DNA of 64,000 bases from Verrucomicrobiia bacterium (GTDB lineage Bacteria; Verrucomicrobiota; Verrucomicrobiia; Verrucomicrobiales; DEV007), in contig JAUIAH010000042.1 in the NCBI GenBank assembly GCA_030425385.1, positions 1 through 64,000 on the forward strand. The letters run 5' to 3'. The position numbers were made by a program, and so were the translations under genes. A model generated the notes under the pieces. That model searched no databases and was not told where the DNA came from. It saw nothing but the letters and a program-made list of their open reading frames with translations. Positions 46,001 through 54,632 of the stretch are shown here, in pieces (position 1 is the stretch's first letter; each line of letters starts with the position of its first letter).

Positions 46001-46710
46001 TGGGGAACGAACCCACGCCACTCACGAACAATACCGCTGGACTCTACCAGAATCTCCACCTCAGTGCGCCTAGCAATGACGATGGCATTGTGGTTTCAAG
46101 TGTGTTTCAGTTAGGCACATCGCAAGAGTTGCGCACCTTTCTCCTGGGCCCTGATGGCACTGCCCGGTCCGATCGGGACAACGACGGGGTGAATGACTTC
46201 GCCGAGCTACGTCTCGTGGACGCCGATCCCGATGACGCTCTTCGTTCTCTCACAGACCTCGACGGCAGCGGCGACTTTGATCGTGATGGACTGAGCGATG
46301 CTGAAGAGATTGCATCTGGAAGTGACCCCACTTCTCCTGATCGCCCAATCGATCCTGGCACCGATCTCCCCAGTGAGCGGTGGTTGGCAGAGAATGCGCC
46401 TGGCCAGAGTTGGTTGGCCCGTGACGCCAGCGGCCGAACGTTGTTAGAACGCTACGCCACTACAGACAAGCCCATTGAAATCATGGCGTCACCCAATGGC
46501 TCTCTTTCGTTGATCTACACACAGCCTCGTGATGCCAATGTCATCTACACGCTGCAAACAGGCGACGGTGCAACCTGGACAGATCAGGCCACCACCGAGA
46601 CGGCGCGCCAACTCAATGACGACGAGACGGACACGGTGACCCTCACCTTTCCCACTGATGACGCCCGTGCCATCTTATTAGGCCGATTGCACCTCGAACT
46701 GGATCTTTGA
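40066..46710 (+). CDS. Giant secreted protein with carboxypeptidase-regulatory-like and TSP3-like segments
   Basis: A 2,214-residue exported protein. Signal to about residue 23 (SAATMAG). Several carboxypeptidase regulatory-like (CNA-B-like) beta-sandwiches: about 24-105 (GTIRGQIIDQSTGLPLDGAV), 120-200 and 985-1065 (VEGSVTNAITGVPLEGVRV). A large unassigned middle follows. Between about 1740 and 1960 there is a BNR/sialidase-like propeller (VYFAKSTDAGATWSAPMMI). Calcium-binding thrombospondin type 3-like repeats lie near 2025-2085 (DRDNDGVNDFAELR, DRDGLSDAEEIASGSDP). A short beta tail (YTLQTGDGATWTDQ) ends it. Probably a surface adhesin or matrix protein. Transcribed alone, divergent from the transglutaminase-like gene. 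Confidence 0.8.
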   Translation: MSHRLSFIGACWLLITSAATMAGTIRGQIIDQSTGLPLDGAVITLQSDTGKVDRSDLFGFYTLADVAEGTQTIDVNRRGYLPKTSTITVGSELASANAALTPDPSLPPNDSREIISLVISIVDAKSNVPIGGVPVVAQHAMDSFSGSTTGDGTLILEDVPEGAYTFLINQGGRAGWETYTSASHTIGQSHHINVQLKHIPQDLTLTVRGCDPSTQEERGLEGVYVELEGVDPEDEDIVVVPKRTLLSDGNGEVHLNDLCPIHWKVKTIRYGYQSVDETLTPGGGDQLPSATTLTLPMRQTGLHLTLTSDYQTNDFYEGIEVIVEGVAESNTEGIRRTLDSPLEGDEANVRSFPKLLPGRYIVTVNDTFEPADPSTMAAPHFTTQTVVEAIDNEMTEVDLTLDVKRALVRGRLFAAQGELVKVDSPGGLQAFGREPVYEAFETEGIALVAASVFQENLLEEARKPAADSNAAGEFLIEVLPGSYGVGLESLTEHYGSHCVLRHQRPIVGADGSLTTEETTLKQEWPMFDTWPDTFANGPPVGITGNPGVPLVINSEGDYDLSLYLHPKTVTMWLQFVTQAGAPTENLVQGMDPDTGQIVTVDFNEAVANPAMLTLGGQTKPVKLFDGFALAEFEDLQPGSHSWSGSHPRFTIGPTIQGPDGEVPDFGDLPDIPGIPNPGDASIDALINALQALVVTLQVAGATELAAQYQEALDDLLASQENGGGNNGPDPGMDGDLFSTEFTIPEWPDYPGKAYPTDPGLAFPFIPTLLYQRVPTPNNAVAQYKSTGTVKVIELTWQDEATGMLEEGEEPHYEDDAGNDSDFIEREITTFGLIQPDYAEGALFAGGGRPLGSFTHWEGGRPLRVEGSGDVTITLYHGGPQENTGDFVPPRLNKTLTIRALNDNAPDEEISGIELFLGTQEQMFTTGTKAAPTRIQIPQQYDGALRVARVNVPAQDWVPQPGFDVIQSGTFNTEVTLVVRLSQGVDVEGSVTNAITGVPLEGVRVRAYERFGQALAGAGVLTASDGSFDFGEPAEEVGVFFLEFTALGFLPKRIRYGVNDPAFTADPGKPNIRKLNAMVELTPRSLPDIEPFGDRFGSFLPYVSAKSTQGLGPIQAEEELTLTWEAQTGAPDDPVTVLPFDAFDGAAQEAVTETMTDPIALIALVDPRIFPPDPSEMAGTGAEAATGQAAPQDVIDFLPPDELTTNDHDVQGRRRWWDAITSQMFPGDGALLPNGYFLTMHLEDREMRVGQPDGELNGGGQVLLSSIHPGKYNPYLVVETVGGAVGITRLVDEDSEPDKVLRGLRAPQYLSFVGDFMALAQRFSGSDNFKDYVKDITPDGRFVPLPNITGEISEENGFLTYDYRFALQWKEGMQMPGKNYGGMGLGYAGAVIEGSAGLKLEGKDNKLTLDIAGQASTTPPEERNDAFLPRIVPQRVRDTLDPKFTMTGGGETNFAQVYDPEANPLEIQTQLCLNVGAKLDVSYDLKPYVARLPQIGPFITTLDFIDPKALTIAATGSGALGVKSISTWTTKYPMPSGPTGGQPENGSILGGDEDLVSGSAVRTFTQDFDLCMSLGIGLELDVAKTAGGSIGLVLEGENCEIPIVGGGVPGMNFTTNFGSWPPLKEVSGKLNAHANLYLDVWVKRFAAERTWELFEFTNQFGTESRLQVVPISNTIEVIERTTGPGSTLDPDNSTQPLTDLIPGGVASLTNGGIDLLVHTDVNPDTGMIQLKVTPRLNDGQLGTSSKIAENVGIIAADVALLPNGDVLGVWSTVNEADLTNPFASQSEVYFAKSTDAGATWSAPMMIDSPDKVVNAIDLLVTENLTVALCAGVTSVFGDGQVLYGTRYDEDAWNDPVLLLPEGSVQDHAGLAIDGKIIVASINDTSVLGVSWDGTGAPETIALSDQGGSAIAIDSQSPDQSTVAWGKIDGGLGFAAYAQGAWSAGNPMYPNIQADELSMLSQGAFTHLAWTHSGQIFTATLGNEPTPLTNNTAGLYQNLHLSAPSNDDGIVVSSVFQLGTSQELRTFLLGPDGTARSDRDNDGVNDFAELRLVDADPDDALRSLTDLDGSGDFDRDGLSDAEEIASGSDPTSPDRPIDPGTDLPSERWLAENAPGQSWLARDASGRTLLERYATTDKPIEIMASPNGSLSLIYTQPRDANVIYTLQTGDGATWTDQATTETARQLNDDETDTVTLTFPTDDARAILLGRLHLELDL

Positions 46711-46714
46711 CCTA

Positions 46715-48430
46715 TCATCCCACTCGACGACGATGATAGAGAATTGATTCGACGACCAAGATACCGATGGCGAACAAGGTAAGCCACCAACTCCACGGTA
46801 AGCTCGCTGCCGTCCGCGTGCCTGATGGCGATTCCGATTGACCTGCTCCTAGCAAGCTTTCGGTGGCATTGAGGAGGCCCACCCCGAAGGCGCGCGACGG
46901 CACGCCTTCTTCCAAGTCGATGGTATGAACGCCAATGGCATCAAGCGGTCCATAGACCCCTTCGCCTCCCATGTTGTGCTCCTGTCCGTCGGGGGCGATC
47001 ACGCGTGCCGATGGTGGCAATGAGATCCATTCTCCCGTCGCATACGCCGAGCGATAGGATGCGGTCTGACCCGCCAAGTGTGTGGCCGCTCCATGGATCA
47101 GGACGGGAAACCACGGGGACAGTCGACTCTCCGTCAGGGCGGGGTCCATGTTCACGACGATCACTCGCTGGCTTTCTCGTTGGCTCTCGTAGATGAGTGG
47201 TACTCCACGATCAGAAGCCACCAGGACCACCGCATCGTCCGGGGCGGTCATCGCACGGGCTCCATCGAATCGCATGCTAGACACGTCGAGATACCGCAGT
47301 GCAGGGTGACCTGCGGTCGTGACGACCGGCACAGGATTGTCAAGATCGTCTCCCAATCCGTGCCACCAGGGTGATTCCCCGTCCGGCTGAAAGACGAGGC
47401 TCCGCTCAGCTTCTGACACTTGCCCCAATGTCAGAACAACGTCAGGATCATCAACCTCGAGCGCTAACCCAGAATGCTCTGCAAATGAGAGGATAGCTTG
47501 TTGGAAGAAATAGCCTTCCTCCAAGGCAACCCCGACCCGAATGGGGGGACGCTTAGTCACCACGAGAGGCACCACGTTATCGAGCGGCAAGGCGTCCGTC
47601 TGCTCCACTTGAAGAAGCCACGCCCCTCGCAAGGCCGACGCTAACCGGTAAACCTCTGGGGCGTTGGTTCCCGGAAGCACCTCCACGGCAATCACCTTCC
47701 CCAAGGTATCCGTCGCTTCATGGCGGAGCGTGATATCGATCCTCACCGGTTCACCAAAGGTGGAGACTAACTGAAAGTAGAGCCCTAATTCCCCATCTGG
47801 CAATGCTTGCAGATCAGCAGCGACAATCCCGATGTTGGCTTCCTGGCGGCCGACCGCGATTTGCTCGACCGTTTCGGGTAAGTCGTGGAAACGATCAGTG
47901 ATCAACACTCGCGTGGGTGGCGATTCTCCAAGGGCACCTCGTGGTCCCGGCAATGCGGTCGGCTTGAGATCGTCCAAGGACGCTAACAACGCGCGCGGAT
48001 CAGCCGTGAGATGCGCGTGAAGGTGGAGGTCGTTTGCCCATGTGGCGATGGCCGCCCGCTGATGGCCGCGCATGCCGAGAATGCGTTTGCGGGCCACCGC
48101 TTTGGCCCGCGTGAAGCGCGAAGGATCGCCCGCCTGCATGGATGCGGAGGCATCAATCACCAGAACCACGTCCTCGTGCGGACCACCTTCCCTCACGGGA
48201 TCGGCAAGAGCCAGCACCACGAAGACAAATGCCATCGCCAACAAGATCAATGATAGAAGATCACGCAGGCGACGAAAGAGAGCCCTCGACCGCCGCTCTT
48301 CCAGCACTTTCTCCCAGAGGAAATAGGCCGAGGTCTGCTGACGCCGTGGACGCACTTTGAGAAAGTAGATGCCTATGAGAGGGATCAATGTCAGTAATCC
48401 CCAAAGGAATGCGGGTGAGAGAAAGCTCAC
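46715..48430 (-). CDS. BatA/VWA domain membrane protein
   Basis: A 571-residue inner-membrane protein. The N-terminus is the BatA module (SPAFLWGLLTLIPLIGIYFL, then a second helix near 60-80). A von Willebrand A domain begins VVLVIDASASMQAGD (near residue 88) with a MIDAS-like DxSxS. The C-terminal region has a beta domain and a last helix near 545-565. Partners with MoxR ATPase and DUF58 proteins in aerotolerance-type clusters that remodel or chaperone envelope complexes. Its ATG overlaps the DUF58 stop (48427-48430). Last gene of the unit. Confidence 0.85.
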   Translation of the reverse strand: MSFLSPAFLWGLLTLIPLIGIYFLKVRPRRQQTSAYFLWEKVLEERRSRALFRRLRDLLSLILLAMAFVFVVLALADPVREGGPHEDVVLVIDASASMQAGDPSRFTRAKAVARKRILGMRGHQRAAIATWANDLHLHAHLTADPRALLASLDDLKPTALPGPRGALGESPPTRVLITDRFHDLPETVEQIAVGRQEANIGIVAADLQALPDGELGLYFQLVSTFGEPVRIDITLRHEATDTLGKVIAVEVLPGTNAPEVYRLASALRGAWLLQVEQTDALPLDNVVPLVVTKRPPIRVGVALEEGYFFQQAILSFAEHSGLALEVDDPDVVLTLGQVSEAERSLVFQPDGESPWWHGLGDDLDNPVPVVTTAGHPALRYLDVSSMRFDGARAMTAPDDAVVLVASDRGVPLIYESQRESQRVIVVNMDPALTESRLSPWFPVLIHGAATHLAGQTASYRSAYATGEWISLPPSARVIAPDGQEHNMGGEGVYGPLDAIGVHTIDLEEGVPSRAFGVGLLNATESLLGAGQSESPSGTRTAASLPWSWWLTLFAIGILVVESILYHRRRVG

Positions 48431-49290
48431 GCCACCAATCCTCCCCGCCGCAAGATCGTTTGCATTACCTCTTCAAAGGAGATCGCAGTGGTGGTGGAAA
48501 TGAGCCCGATACCATGGCGGGCACAGTAGCGCTCTAGCGAGGCATTCCAGGCCTCCACCGCGTCCACATAGGCACGCGCTTCCTTGGGTGTCACGGTCAC
48601 TCGCTGGCGACGCCCCGTCTCAATACACTCTAATTCCACATCCCCTTTCCACGTACACTGGCGGTCACTCAAGGCTTGCACTTGCAAGCAGAAGACCTCA
48701 TTGCCATGCCAGCTGAGATAGCGCAAGCCTTCGTCAAAGCCACCGGGGAAGAAGAAGTCTGACAGAACAATCACCAGGCCTCGACGTCGATGCCGCGCCT
48801 GGAAGGCACGTGCCGATGCCGTGAAATCAGATGCCCCCGAAGTCGTGTTGAGTTGCTCCAGCGACTCGAGCAATGCGAGGGTCTTCCCCCGCCCTCGCGA
48901 TTTCGGGAGAACGACCTGAAGACGATCTGTCATGCCATGCACACAAACCTGATCAAGTCCGTGGAGACCAATGTATCCCAGAGCCGCCGCGAGCTCGCGT
49001 ATCTCCGTCCACTTTGCTTTCATGGAATGGCTTTGATCCACCATCAGGTGAATGGTCGTATCCTCCTCGATCTCAAACAACTTGACGATCAATTCGCCAA
49101 ACCGCGCATAGACCCGCCAATCGATCGAACGGAAATCATCGCCAAATGAATACTCCGCGTAATCCGCGAAGGTGATTCCGGCCCCTTTCTTCGTCGATCG
49201 TCGATCAGCCTGAAGCGTGCCACCAAGCACCTTGCGAGCCAGCAAATAGAGTGACTCTAGCTTGCGAACGAATGCCGGATCAGTCAGCAT
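48427..49290 (-). CDS. DUF58 domain protein
   Basis: Cytoplasmic-facing DUF58/VWA-like protein of about 287 residues. Family signatures: GTLQADRRSTKKGAGITFADYAEYSFGDDFRSIDWRVYAR and IHLMVDQSHSMK, a degenerate MIDAS. Works with MoxR ATPases; exact role unsettled. I use ATG 49290, which lies 8 bases after the moxR stop. Starts at 49329 or 49347 would overlap moxR by 30 to 50 bases and are possible. The BatA-like gene follows with a 4-base overlap. Confidence 0.85.
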   Translation of the reverse strand: MLTDPAFVRKLESLYLLARKVLGGTLQADRRSTKKGAGITFADYAEYSFGDDFRSIDWRVYARFGELIVKLFEIEEDTTIHLMVDQSHSMKAKWTEIRELAAALGYIGLHGLDQVCVHGMTDRLQVVLPKSRGRGKTLALLESLEQLNTTSGASDFTASARAFQARHRRRGLVIVLSDFFFPGGFDEGLRYLSWHGNEVFCLQVQALSDRQCTWKGDVELECIETGRRQRVTVTPKEARAYVDAVEAWNASLERYCARHGIGLISTTTAISFEEVMQTILRRGGLVA

Positions 49291-49297
49291 GAAGGCG

Positions 49298-50320
49298 TCA
49301 GTGAATCTGATAGTCCGAGTAGCGGTCATCCCCCGGCCGCGGACCACTGTCTAACACCGCTCGAATCACATCATCAGGGAGCACGCCAGCAGACTCGCCC
49401 TCAAACGATAAGATCAAGCGATGGCGCATCGCGGGTATGGCCACCGCCAAGATGTCTCCCGCAGCCACATGAAAACGGTTCTGCAAGAGGGCGCGGGCGC
49501 GACTCGCGGCAAGGATAGCCTGGGCCGCCCGTGGGCTAGCTCCGTGCCTCACATAGTGACGAACTTCATCTGGGGCATGAGGATCCATCGGGTGAGTCGC
49601 ACGCACCAACCTGACCAGATAATCTTCGATCTCCTTGGCAATGGGCACTTCGCGGAGAGTCCTTCCCATCCGTAAGATATCCTCTCCCGAAGCCACGGGG
49701 CGCACTTCCGGAGGGGTGTTTCCACTGGTCCGATGAAGGATCTCGACGAAGTCTGCGTGACTTGGCAGCGAAACCGTTAGTTTAAAGAAGAAGCGATCCA
49801 ATTGCGCCTCCGGCAGCGGATAGGTACCGTCATGCTCGATGGGGTTCTGCGTGGCCAGCACAAAGAATGGTGGCTCTAACCGGTGCGTTCTATTGGCCAC
49901 CGTCACGGATCGCTCTTGCATGGTCTCCAAGAGAGCCGACTGCGTCTTCGGGGTGGCACGATTGATTTCATCAGCCAAGAGCACCTGACAGAAGACTGGG
50001 CCCGGCTGAAACTCGAAGACCTTGTCCCCTCCCCGCTCGACCAGGATCTGGGTCCCGACAACATCCGCCGGTAAGAGATCTGGCGTGAACTGAATCCGTT
50101 GGAAGTGAAGATCTAACACTTGCGACAATGTGGTCACCAACGCCGTCTTGCCCAACCCTGGCACACCTTCCAGCAATACATGCCCTCCACTGACCACCGC
50201 GATGAGCACATGCTCAATGATGTCTCCTTGCCCGACGATGAATGTGGAAATTTCTCCTCGGATCTTCTCAAAGACATCTCGGAAATGCTCGGCGTCTGCT
50301 TCTTGGGCGATAACACTCAT
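49298..50320 (-). CDS. MoxR-family AAA+ ATPase
   Basis: A 340-residue AAA+ ATPase of the MoxR/RavA type, a chaperone that inserts cofactors or remodels protein complexes. Walker A is in [11 protein letters not shown] (near residue 55), Walker B in [19 protein letters not shown], with sensor 1 [22 protein letters not shown] and a C-terminal lid with [16 protein letters not shown]. The start falls 2 bases beyond the stop of the upstream coiled-coil gene. Operon order is coiled-coil membrane protein, MoxR, DUF58, BatA. Confidence 0.95.
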   Translation of the reverse strand: MSVIAQEADAEHFRDVFEKIRGEISTFIVGQGDIIEHVLIAVVSGGHVLLEGVPGLGKTALVTTLSQVLDLHFQRIQFTPDLLPADVVGTQILVERGGDKVFEFQPGPVFCQVLLADEINRATPKTQSALLETMQERSVTVANRTHRLEPPFFVLATQNPIEHDGTYPLPEAQLDRFFFKLTVSLPSHADFVEILHRTSGNTPPEVRPVASGEDILRMGRTLREVPIAKEIEDYLVRLVRATHPMDPHAPDEVRHYVRHGASPRAAQAILAASRARALLQNRFHVAAGDILAVAIPAMRHRLILSFEGESAGVLPDDVIRAVLDSGPRPGDDRYSDYQIH

Positions 50321-50322
50321 TC

Positions 50323-51909
50323 TTATTCGTCGGTTCCGTCGGGCTCGGTAGCGGGTGGGATCTGATGGATTCTGGTGAAGTATTCTCGCACGGCAGATTT
50401 CACCTGTTCAGGAACATCATCGCGTTGCACGAATGCCTCTAACTGTTTGGCGTAGTCACGCTCACGGCCCGTCGCGCTCAACTGACTCACGCCCGTTCCC
50501 TCAGTCGAATCTTCAATTTGGGTTTGAGACGTTCCTATTCCTTCCAAGCCTTTGAGTTCCGTGAACTGGCCATTGTCAACGACGGCATCTTGCGCCTCGC
50601 GGCGCTCCTCGGAGTGGCCATCGCCTGGTCGGGGCGCCCCAGGAGAAGTGAAAGGGGCATCCACCCTCCCTGCCAGCAATCTCTGAGCCTGACTCAGTTG
50701 GCGCCCAAGCATGCGAAGCTTTCCCTGCAAATCGCGCGTTGCCTCCATGCGCTCCAGGCGAAGACTCATCTCCTCCATGTGCAGATCCAATGCCTCCATC
50801 TTCTCTAACAACGTTCGCAGCGCCTCTTCGTCCATCGCGGAGACATCGGTGTCATCCACATCGGACAGCTGCTGCCATTCGCCTCCTAGTGTTTCCGTGA
50901 GGGCATTCAGCTGTTCTAACAACGCTTCAAGTGCAGGAGATGTCTCTGACCTATCCTGGTTCTCTTGGGCGGCGGCAGCCATGCGTCTCGCTGCCGAGCG
51001 CCAATGCTCAAAGCGCTCACGTTTCTCTGACAGTTTGGTCATCCCTTTCTTGCGGCCTCGCATCTGCATCTCCCGAAGACGCGCCGCGGCATCACGATAC
51101 TTGCGCCGTTTGAGTTGATCGCCCAGCTGCTCATGACCACGCTCACGAAGCAGTTCCTCTCCGATACGATTCATCAGTTGCTCTTCCCGGCGCTGTTCGA
51201 GGCGCCCGCTCAATTGACTCACGCGGCGTTCCAGCGCCGCATACTGACGCATCGCCACCTTGAGATCGTCTGTCGTGCGAAGCTCGCTGAGCCATTCCCG
51301 CCACTGTCCTGAGGGCAGGAGTCCCATGGGCTCTGGTGTTTCCCGCGCGAACGCCTCCAAGGTTTCCGAAAGCTCTGCATTGAGGGCTTCTGTCTGCGCT
51401 TGAATCGCCAGCGCCTGGCGCTTCGCATGCACCGTTGCCTCCGAGTCAGGAACCAAAGCCGTGCCCCCCACGAGGAGGATCGCCCCCATGGTGGCGAAGC
51501 ACAGCATCGGAGAAACAGCCACCGGCACGGATTCTGGATCCAATCGAGACACCAACTCTTCCGTACGCTGACGTTGCAAAGCATAGAATCCGCCGTCCTT
51601 CTCTTCGCTCGCAAAGCGTCGCGCTGAGGTGAGCGCATCGCTCAAGCGAAAGAAAGCATCCGCAAACGCCGCGCTCACTTCGGGGCGACATCGTGTTCCT
51701 AACAGGATTGCCAGCAACGCAACGACCCAGAGAATCAGGCCCAGTCCATACAGCGCATGGGGAACCGCCCTCCCATTTGCCAAACTGACAGTGGCGATGG
51801 CCAAGATGAGGACACCAACCAACACGGTCGCCCAGAGAACGCGTCCCAGAACCGCCTGGCTCCAGAGGCGCCTCCTGACTGCCTCTTCGAAAGCGACCAA
51901 AGCGTCCAT
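50323..51909 (-). CDS. Membrane-anchored coiled-coil protein (DUF4175-like)
   Basis: A 528-residue protein with two adjacent N-terminal helices (about 20-45 and 50-72), a third near 135-155, then a long, highly charged coiled coil (about 165-430; ELSETLEAFARETPEP, RRVSQLSGRLEQRREEQLMNR, MRGRKKGMTKLSEKRERF). The C-terminal part is polar. The layout resembles DUF4175-like proteins found at the head of MoxR/BatA operons. Probably a scaffold for the complex. First gene of the four-gene unit; promoter expected in 51910-52121. Confidence 0.75.
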   Translation of the reverse strand: MDALVAFEEAVRRRLWSQAVLGRVLWATVLVGVLILAIATVSLANGRAVPHALYGLGLILWVVALLAILLGTRCRPEVSAAFADAFFRLSDALTSARRFASEEKDGGFYALQRQRTEELVSRLDPESVPVAVSPMLCFATMGAILLVGGTALVPDSEATVHAKRQALAIQAQTEALNAELSETLEAFARETPEPMGLLPSGQWREWLSELRTTDDLKVAMRQYAALERRVSQLSGRLEQRREEQLMNRIGEELLRERGHEQLGDQLKRRKYRDAAARLREMQMRGRKKGMTKLSEKRERFEHWRSAARRMAAAAQENQDRSETSPALEALLEQLNALTETLGGEWQQLSDVDDTDVSAMDEEALRTLLEKMEALDLHMEEMSLRLERMEATRDLQGKLRMLGRQLSQAQRLLAGRVDAPFTSPGAPRPGDGHSEERREAQDAVVDNGQFTELKGLEGIGTSQTQIEDSTEGTGVSQLSATGRERDYAKQLEAFVQRDDVPEQVKSAVREYFTRIHQIPPATEPDGTDE

Positions 51910-52121
51910 AGATGGGCGTCACGGTGGCAGAGCTTCCCAGCGCTTGCGAGCACCATTCGCCCGTCACAGAGGTCATCTTAAGAACATTTCCATCCAAACC
52001 ATAATAACCATTACTTTCAGCCCATCGCGCTTTCGACGCCATAATGAAAGTTATTCAATAATCACTATATTTATCATGTTTTATTGTTTCATTAACTATA
52101 TCTCCATTCTCCATTACAACT
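51910..52121. promoter_or_regulatory. AT-rich divergent promoter region
   Basis: Lies between the MoxR operon (leftward) and the PEP-CTERM gene (rightward). Bases 52040-52120 are strikingly AT-rich compared with the surroundings (ATAATGAAAGTTATTC, TTTATCATGTTTTATTG) and probably contain promoter elements for the PEP-CTERM pair. No exact -35/-10 pair can be fixed by eye. Confidence 0.4.
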
Positions 52122-52922
52122 ATGAGGACACTCATCTTTCAACTTTCTATCCTTTCTTCATTCCTCGGCGCTGCTTCCATTTCTGTGAGTGAGGGAGCAA
52201 CCTTTATTACGCGAGTGGTCTTCGATGACTACCGTGACCCCTTTGATACCACCGGTCTCGTAGGGCCCCCGATCGTTATCAAAGCGTATCCTGATCCCCT
52301 TCCCAGCTCACAGATGGTCACGACCACCTTGACGAGCCCAGACACGGCTGGAGCTACCCGCGTGGCCACCCTCACTCATCTCAATCCCACCATCGAACTA
52401 GGTGTCATCAAGGGAAACTCTTCCGCCATCATCTTCTCCGAAAAGTTGGCGTTCGGAACGGATACCAATTCCCCGACCCTCCTCACCGTGCACTATGATT
52501 TCACGACGATCCCCGGCAGTGATGGATTAGACGCCGGAACGGGAAATGATCATATGGTGATCTCTGTCTTCGATACGGACGGTGGTGATAATGATGTCAG
52601 GGCTTCGCTTCTGGTAAAGGACCTCGATGGGAGTCTCTTCGAGGATGATCTTGCTGATCTCGGCATCGATATCCAAACGCTTGGCGAGCATTACATTCCG
52701 TTCTCGGCGTTCACCGATATCAATTTCGAAGAGCTGACAGAATTTCAGCTTCAGTGGGAAAGCCGCGGTTTGGCGCAATTCGACGGAGTTCTATCGTTCG
52801 CAGGCGCGGGAACCTTCAACACTGGATCTAACGCTGTTCCCGAACCTGGATTCCTCTTTCCTCTCGCAGGCCTCGCCACTGCCTTTCTCGGATGGCGACG
52901 CAAACCTCGCGATCAATCCTAG
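52122..52922 (+). CDS. PEP-CTERM sorted secreted protein
   Basis: A 266-residue surface or secreted protein of unknown role. Signal (MRTLIFQLSILSSFLGAASI), a beta-rich body, and the sorting tail VPEPG (near 239) followed by a hydrophobic helix (FLFPLAGLATAFLGW) and RRKPR. The tail would be recognised by an exosortase encoded elsewhere. The body shares with its downstream neighbour the segments VVFDDYRDPF/FTFDDFETPY and DTAGATR, so the two are tandem paralogues. Confidence 0.8.
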   Translation: MRTLIFQLSILSSFLGAASISVSEGATFITRVVFDDYRDPFDTTGLVGPPIVIKAYPDPLPSSQMVTTTLTSPDTAGATRVATLTHLNPTIELGVIKGNSSAIIFSEKLAFGTDTNSPTLLTVHYDFTTIPGSDGLDAGTGNDHMVISVFDTDGGDNDVRASLLVKDLDGSLFEDDLADLGIDIQTLGEHYIPFSAFTDINFEELTEFQLQWESRGLAQFDGVLSFAGAGTFNTGSNAVPEPGFLFPLAGLATAFLGWRRKPRDQS

Positions 52923-52940
52923 CATCCCCACCTTATTCCC

Positions 52941-53723
52941 ATGAAGAGACACGCCATGCCACTCCTCACGAGTGTTCTCCTTGGATGCCTTCCGTGCCAG
53001 GGCGCCATCATCCTCACACAATTCACGTTCGATGACTTCGAGACACCTTACTCGACGCCCTCTGTGGGGGAAGCAGCCGTCCAGCCTGGAATCTTGGAGG
53101 TCACCGCTACCAACCCTCGCGTGGAAACCCTCGACACCATCACGACTGGCGACACGGCTGGGGCTACCCGGTTCACTTCGCTCGTAATCGATCCCTCCAA
53201 TCAGATTGGCGATGTCACCGTCTTCATGGCCAGCGCCTCGGGAGCGCTTCCCCCGCGGTTAAGTCTCAATACCGACTTCTTTACGGCAGGCACCCTCGTC
53301 ACCGAATATGATTATTCCTCCATCGGTGGAGCCGTTGATGTGACCGCTAATGCTACCCATCTCATCGTCGATCTGGTCTCGACTGACAACCGTGATGTGG
53401 GTCTCGTTCTAACCTTTACCGACAGCTTTGGAAATGAGGCCACCGTCGATATCTCGACCATCGTTTCAGAGATCACCGGAGAACCCATCGACTTGAGGAC
53501 TCCGGGGCAGAAAGTGCTTCCATTCGATACCTTCGCACCCGTGCGCTTCGACAGCATTTCAGGAATGAAGATTGAGTGGGAAGCTGGAACGGGTTACGAT
53601 GGGGAAATGGCGCTTATAGGCGCTGGAGTGGTTCTTGACCCCGTACCCGAATCGAGCAGCGCTCTTCTTGTGCTGCTTGGCAGCGCCCTTCTCGTCACCC
53701 GCAGGCGACGAGAAAGGGACTGA
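52941..53723 (+). CDS. PEP-CTERM sorted secreted protein, paralogue
   Basis: A 260-residue paralogue of the preceding protein, starting 18 bases after it, so probably co-transcribed. Signal MKRHAMPLLTSVLLGCLPCQG; conserved FTFDDFETPY and TGDTAGATRFTS; tail VPESSSALLVLLGSALLV then RRRRE. The Pro of the usual VPEP is replaced by Ser (VPES), a common variant in Verrucomicrobiota. Function unknown. Confidence 0.8.
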   Translation: MKRHAMPLLTSVLLGCLPCQGAIILTQFTFDDFETPYSTPSVGEAAVQPGILEVTATNPRVETLDTITTGDTAGATRFTSLVIDPSNQIGDVTVFMASASGALPPRLSLNTDFFTAGTLVTEYDYSSIGGAVDVTANATHLIVDLVSTDNRDVGLVLTFTDSFGNEATVDISTIVSEITGEPIDLRTPGQKVLPFDTFAPVRFDSISGMKIEWEAGTGYDGEMALIGAGVVLDPVPESSSALLVLLGSALLVTRRRRERD

Positions 53724-53745
53724 CAAACGCTAATAGATCGTCGAA

Positions 53746-54585
53746 CTAAACGATTGGCGCGAGATTCTCCTGACACCAGGCACCGTTCTGCTTGGTCACT
53801 CCGTCAGGATTCTTGATCGCATCATGGCATTCATCTTCGCAGATGATCCATCCTTCGTAATTGCGCAAAGTGAGCCACTCGGTGATACGGTGGAAGTCTA
53901 ATTTCCCCGTCCCCATCTGCGCCCAAGGTTCAGGGCCATTGCCACTAAAGTCCTTATAGTGGATGTGATTCACCAAATGCGCCCATTTCGTCATGGTCGC
54001 AATCACGTCCATGCCACCCCGAGCAATGTGTCCTACATCAGGCGTCCAACCGGTCACCGTTGGGTCGAGGCTGTTCAAGACCACATCGTAGTCATCCTGA
54101 GTCCGCACCAAGGAAGGCGGTGGACTGTTAGGGTGGAAGGAACACTGCAACCCTGCCTCGGCTGCCCGCCGTGAAACACGGTTGACGTTGTTGACGAGAT
54201 TCAATCGGCGCTGCTCCAAATGATGCCTTCCGTCTGGCAACGGCACGGTACCGAGAGCCGCTCCGGGGAAGAGCTTGAGCGTCTCAATGGTCCAATCCGC
54301 GCAAGCCCGCTCGGACTCCGTCTCTTCTGGTTCATCCCATTTGCAAATCAGTGCTAGGGCAGCGAGTTCGATCCCTGCTTCGTCCAAGGCATCCTTGAGC
54401 TTGGCAGGATCCTTGCAGTCACCCATCCAGTAGGTGTCATATGGCTCCAGCACCATGGGCTCAATGCCCGTGAACCCTGATTCCCCAATCACCTTGGCCA
54501 TGTGAGGCAACTGATTGTTATTTCCATCACCATAGCCGTCCATGAACCAGGTGTAGACTTCCGAACCGAATTTAATGTTTCCCAT
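53746..54585 (-). CDS. Sugar phosphate isomerase/epimerase-like TIM barrel
   Basis: A 279-residue cytoplasmic protein of the AP-endonuclease-2 type TIM-barrel group (IolE/xylose-isomerase-like). GFTGIEPMVLEP, CSFHPNSPPPSLV, TPDVGHIARGGMD and NHIHYKDFSGNG place His, Asp and Glu metal ligands at strand ends. GWIICEDECHDA closes the barrel. These enzymes isomerise or epimerise keto sugars or inositol derivatives; substrate unknown. The upstream hydrolase gene is in the same direction, 47 bases away, so an operon is likely. Confidence 0.85.
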   Translation of the reverse strand: MGNIKFGSEVYTWFMDGYGDGNNNQLPHMAKVIGESGFTGIEPMVLEPYDTYWMGDCKDPAKLKDALDEAGIELAALALICKWDEPEETESERACADWTIETLKLFPGAALGTVPLPDGRHHLEQRRLNLVNNVNRVSRRAAEAGLQCSFHPNSPPPSLVRTQDDYDVVLNSLDPTVTGWTPDVGHIARGGMDVIATMTKWAHLVNHIHYKDFSGNGPEPWAQMGTGKLDFHRITEWLTLRNYEGWIICEDECHDAIKNPDGVTKQNGAWCQENLAPIV

Positions 54586-54632
54586 GAGTAATACGTGTTA
54601 TGAATTCAATGTTAGAATGTGAGCCGCGATTA

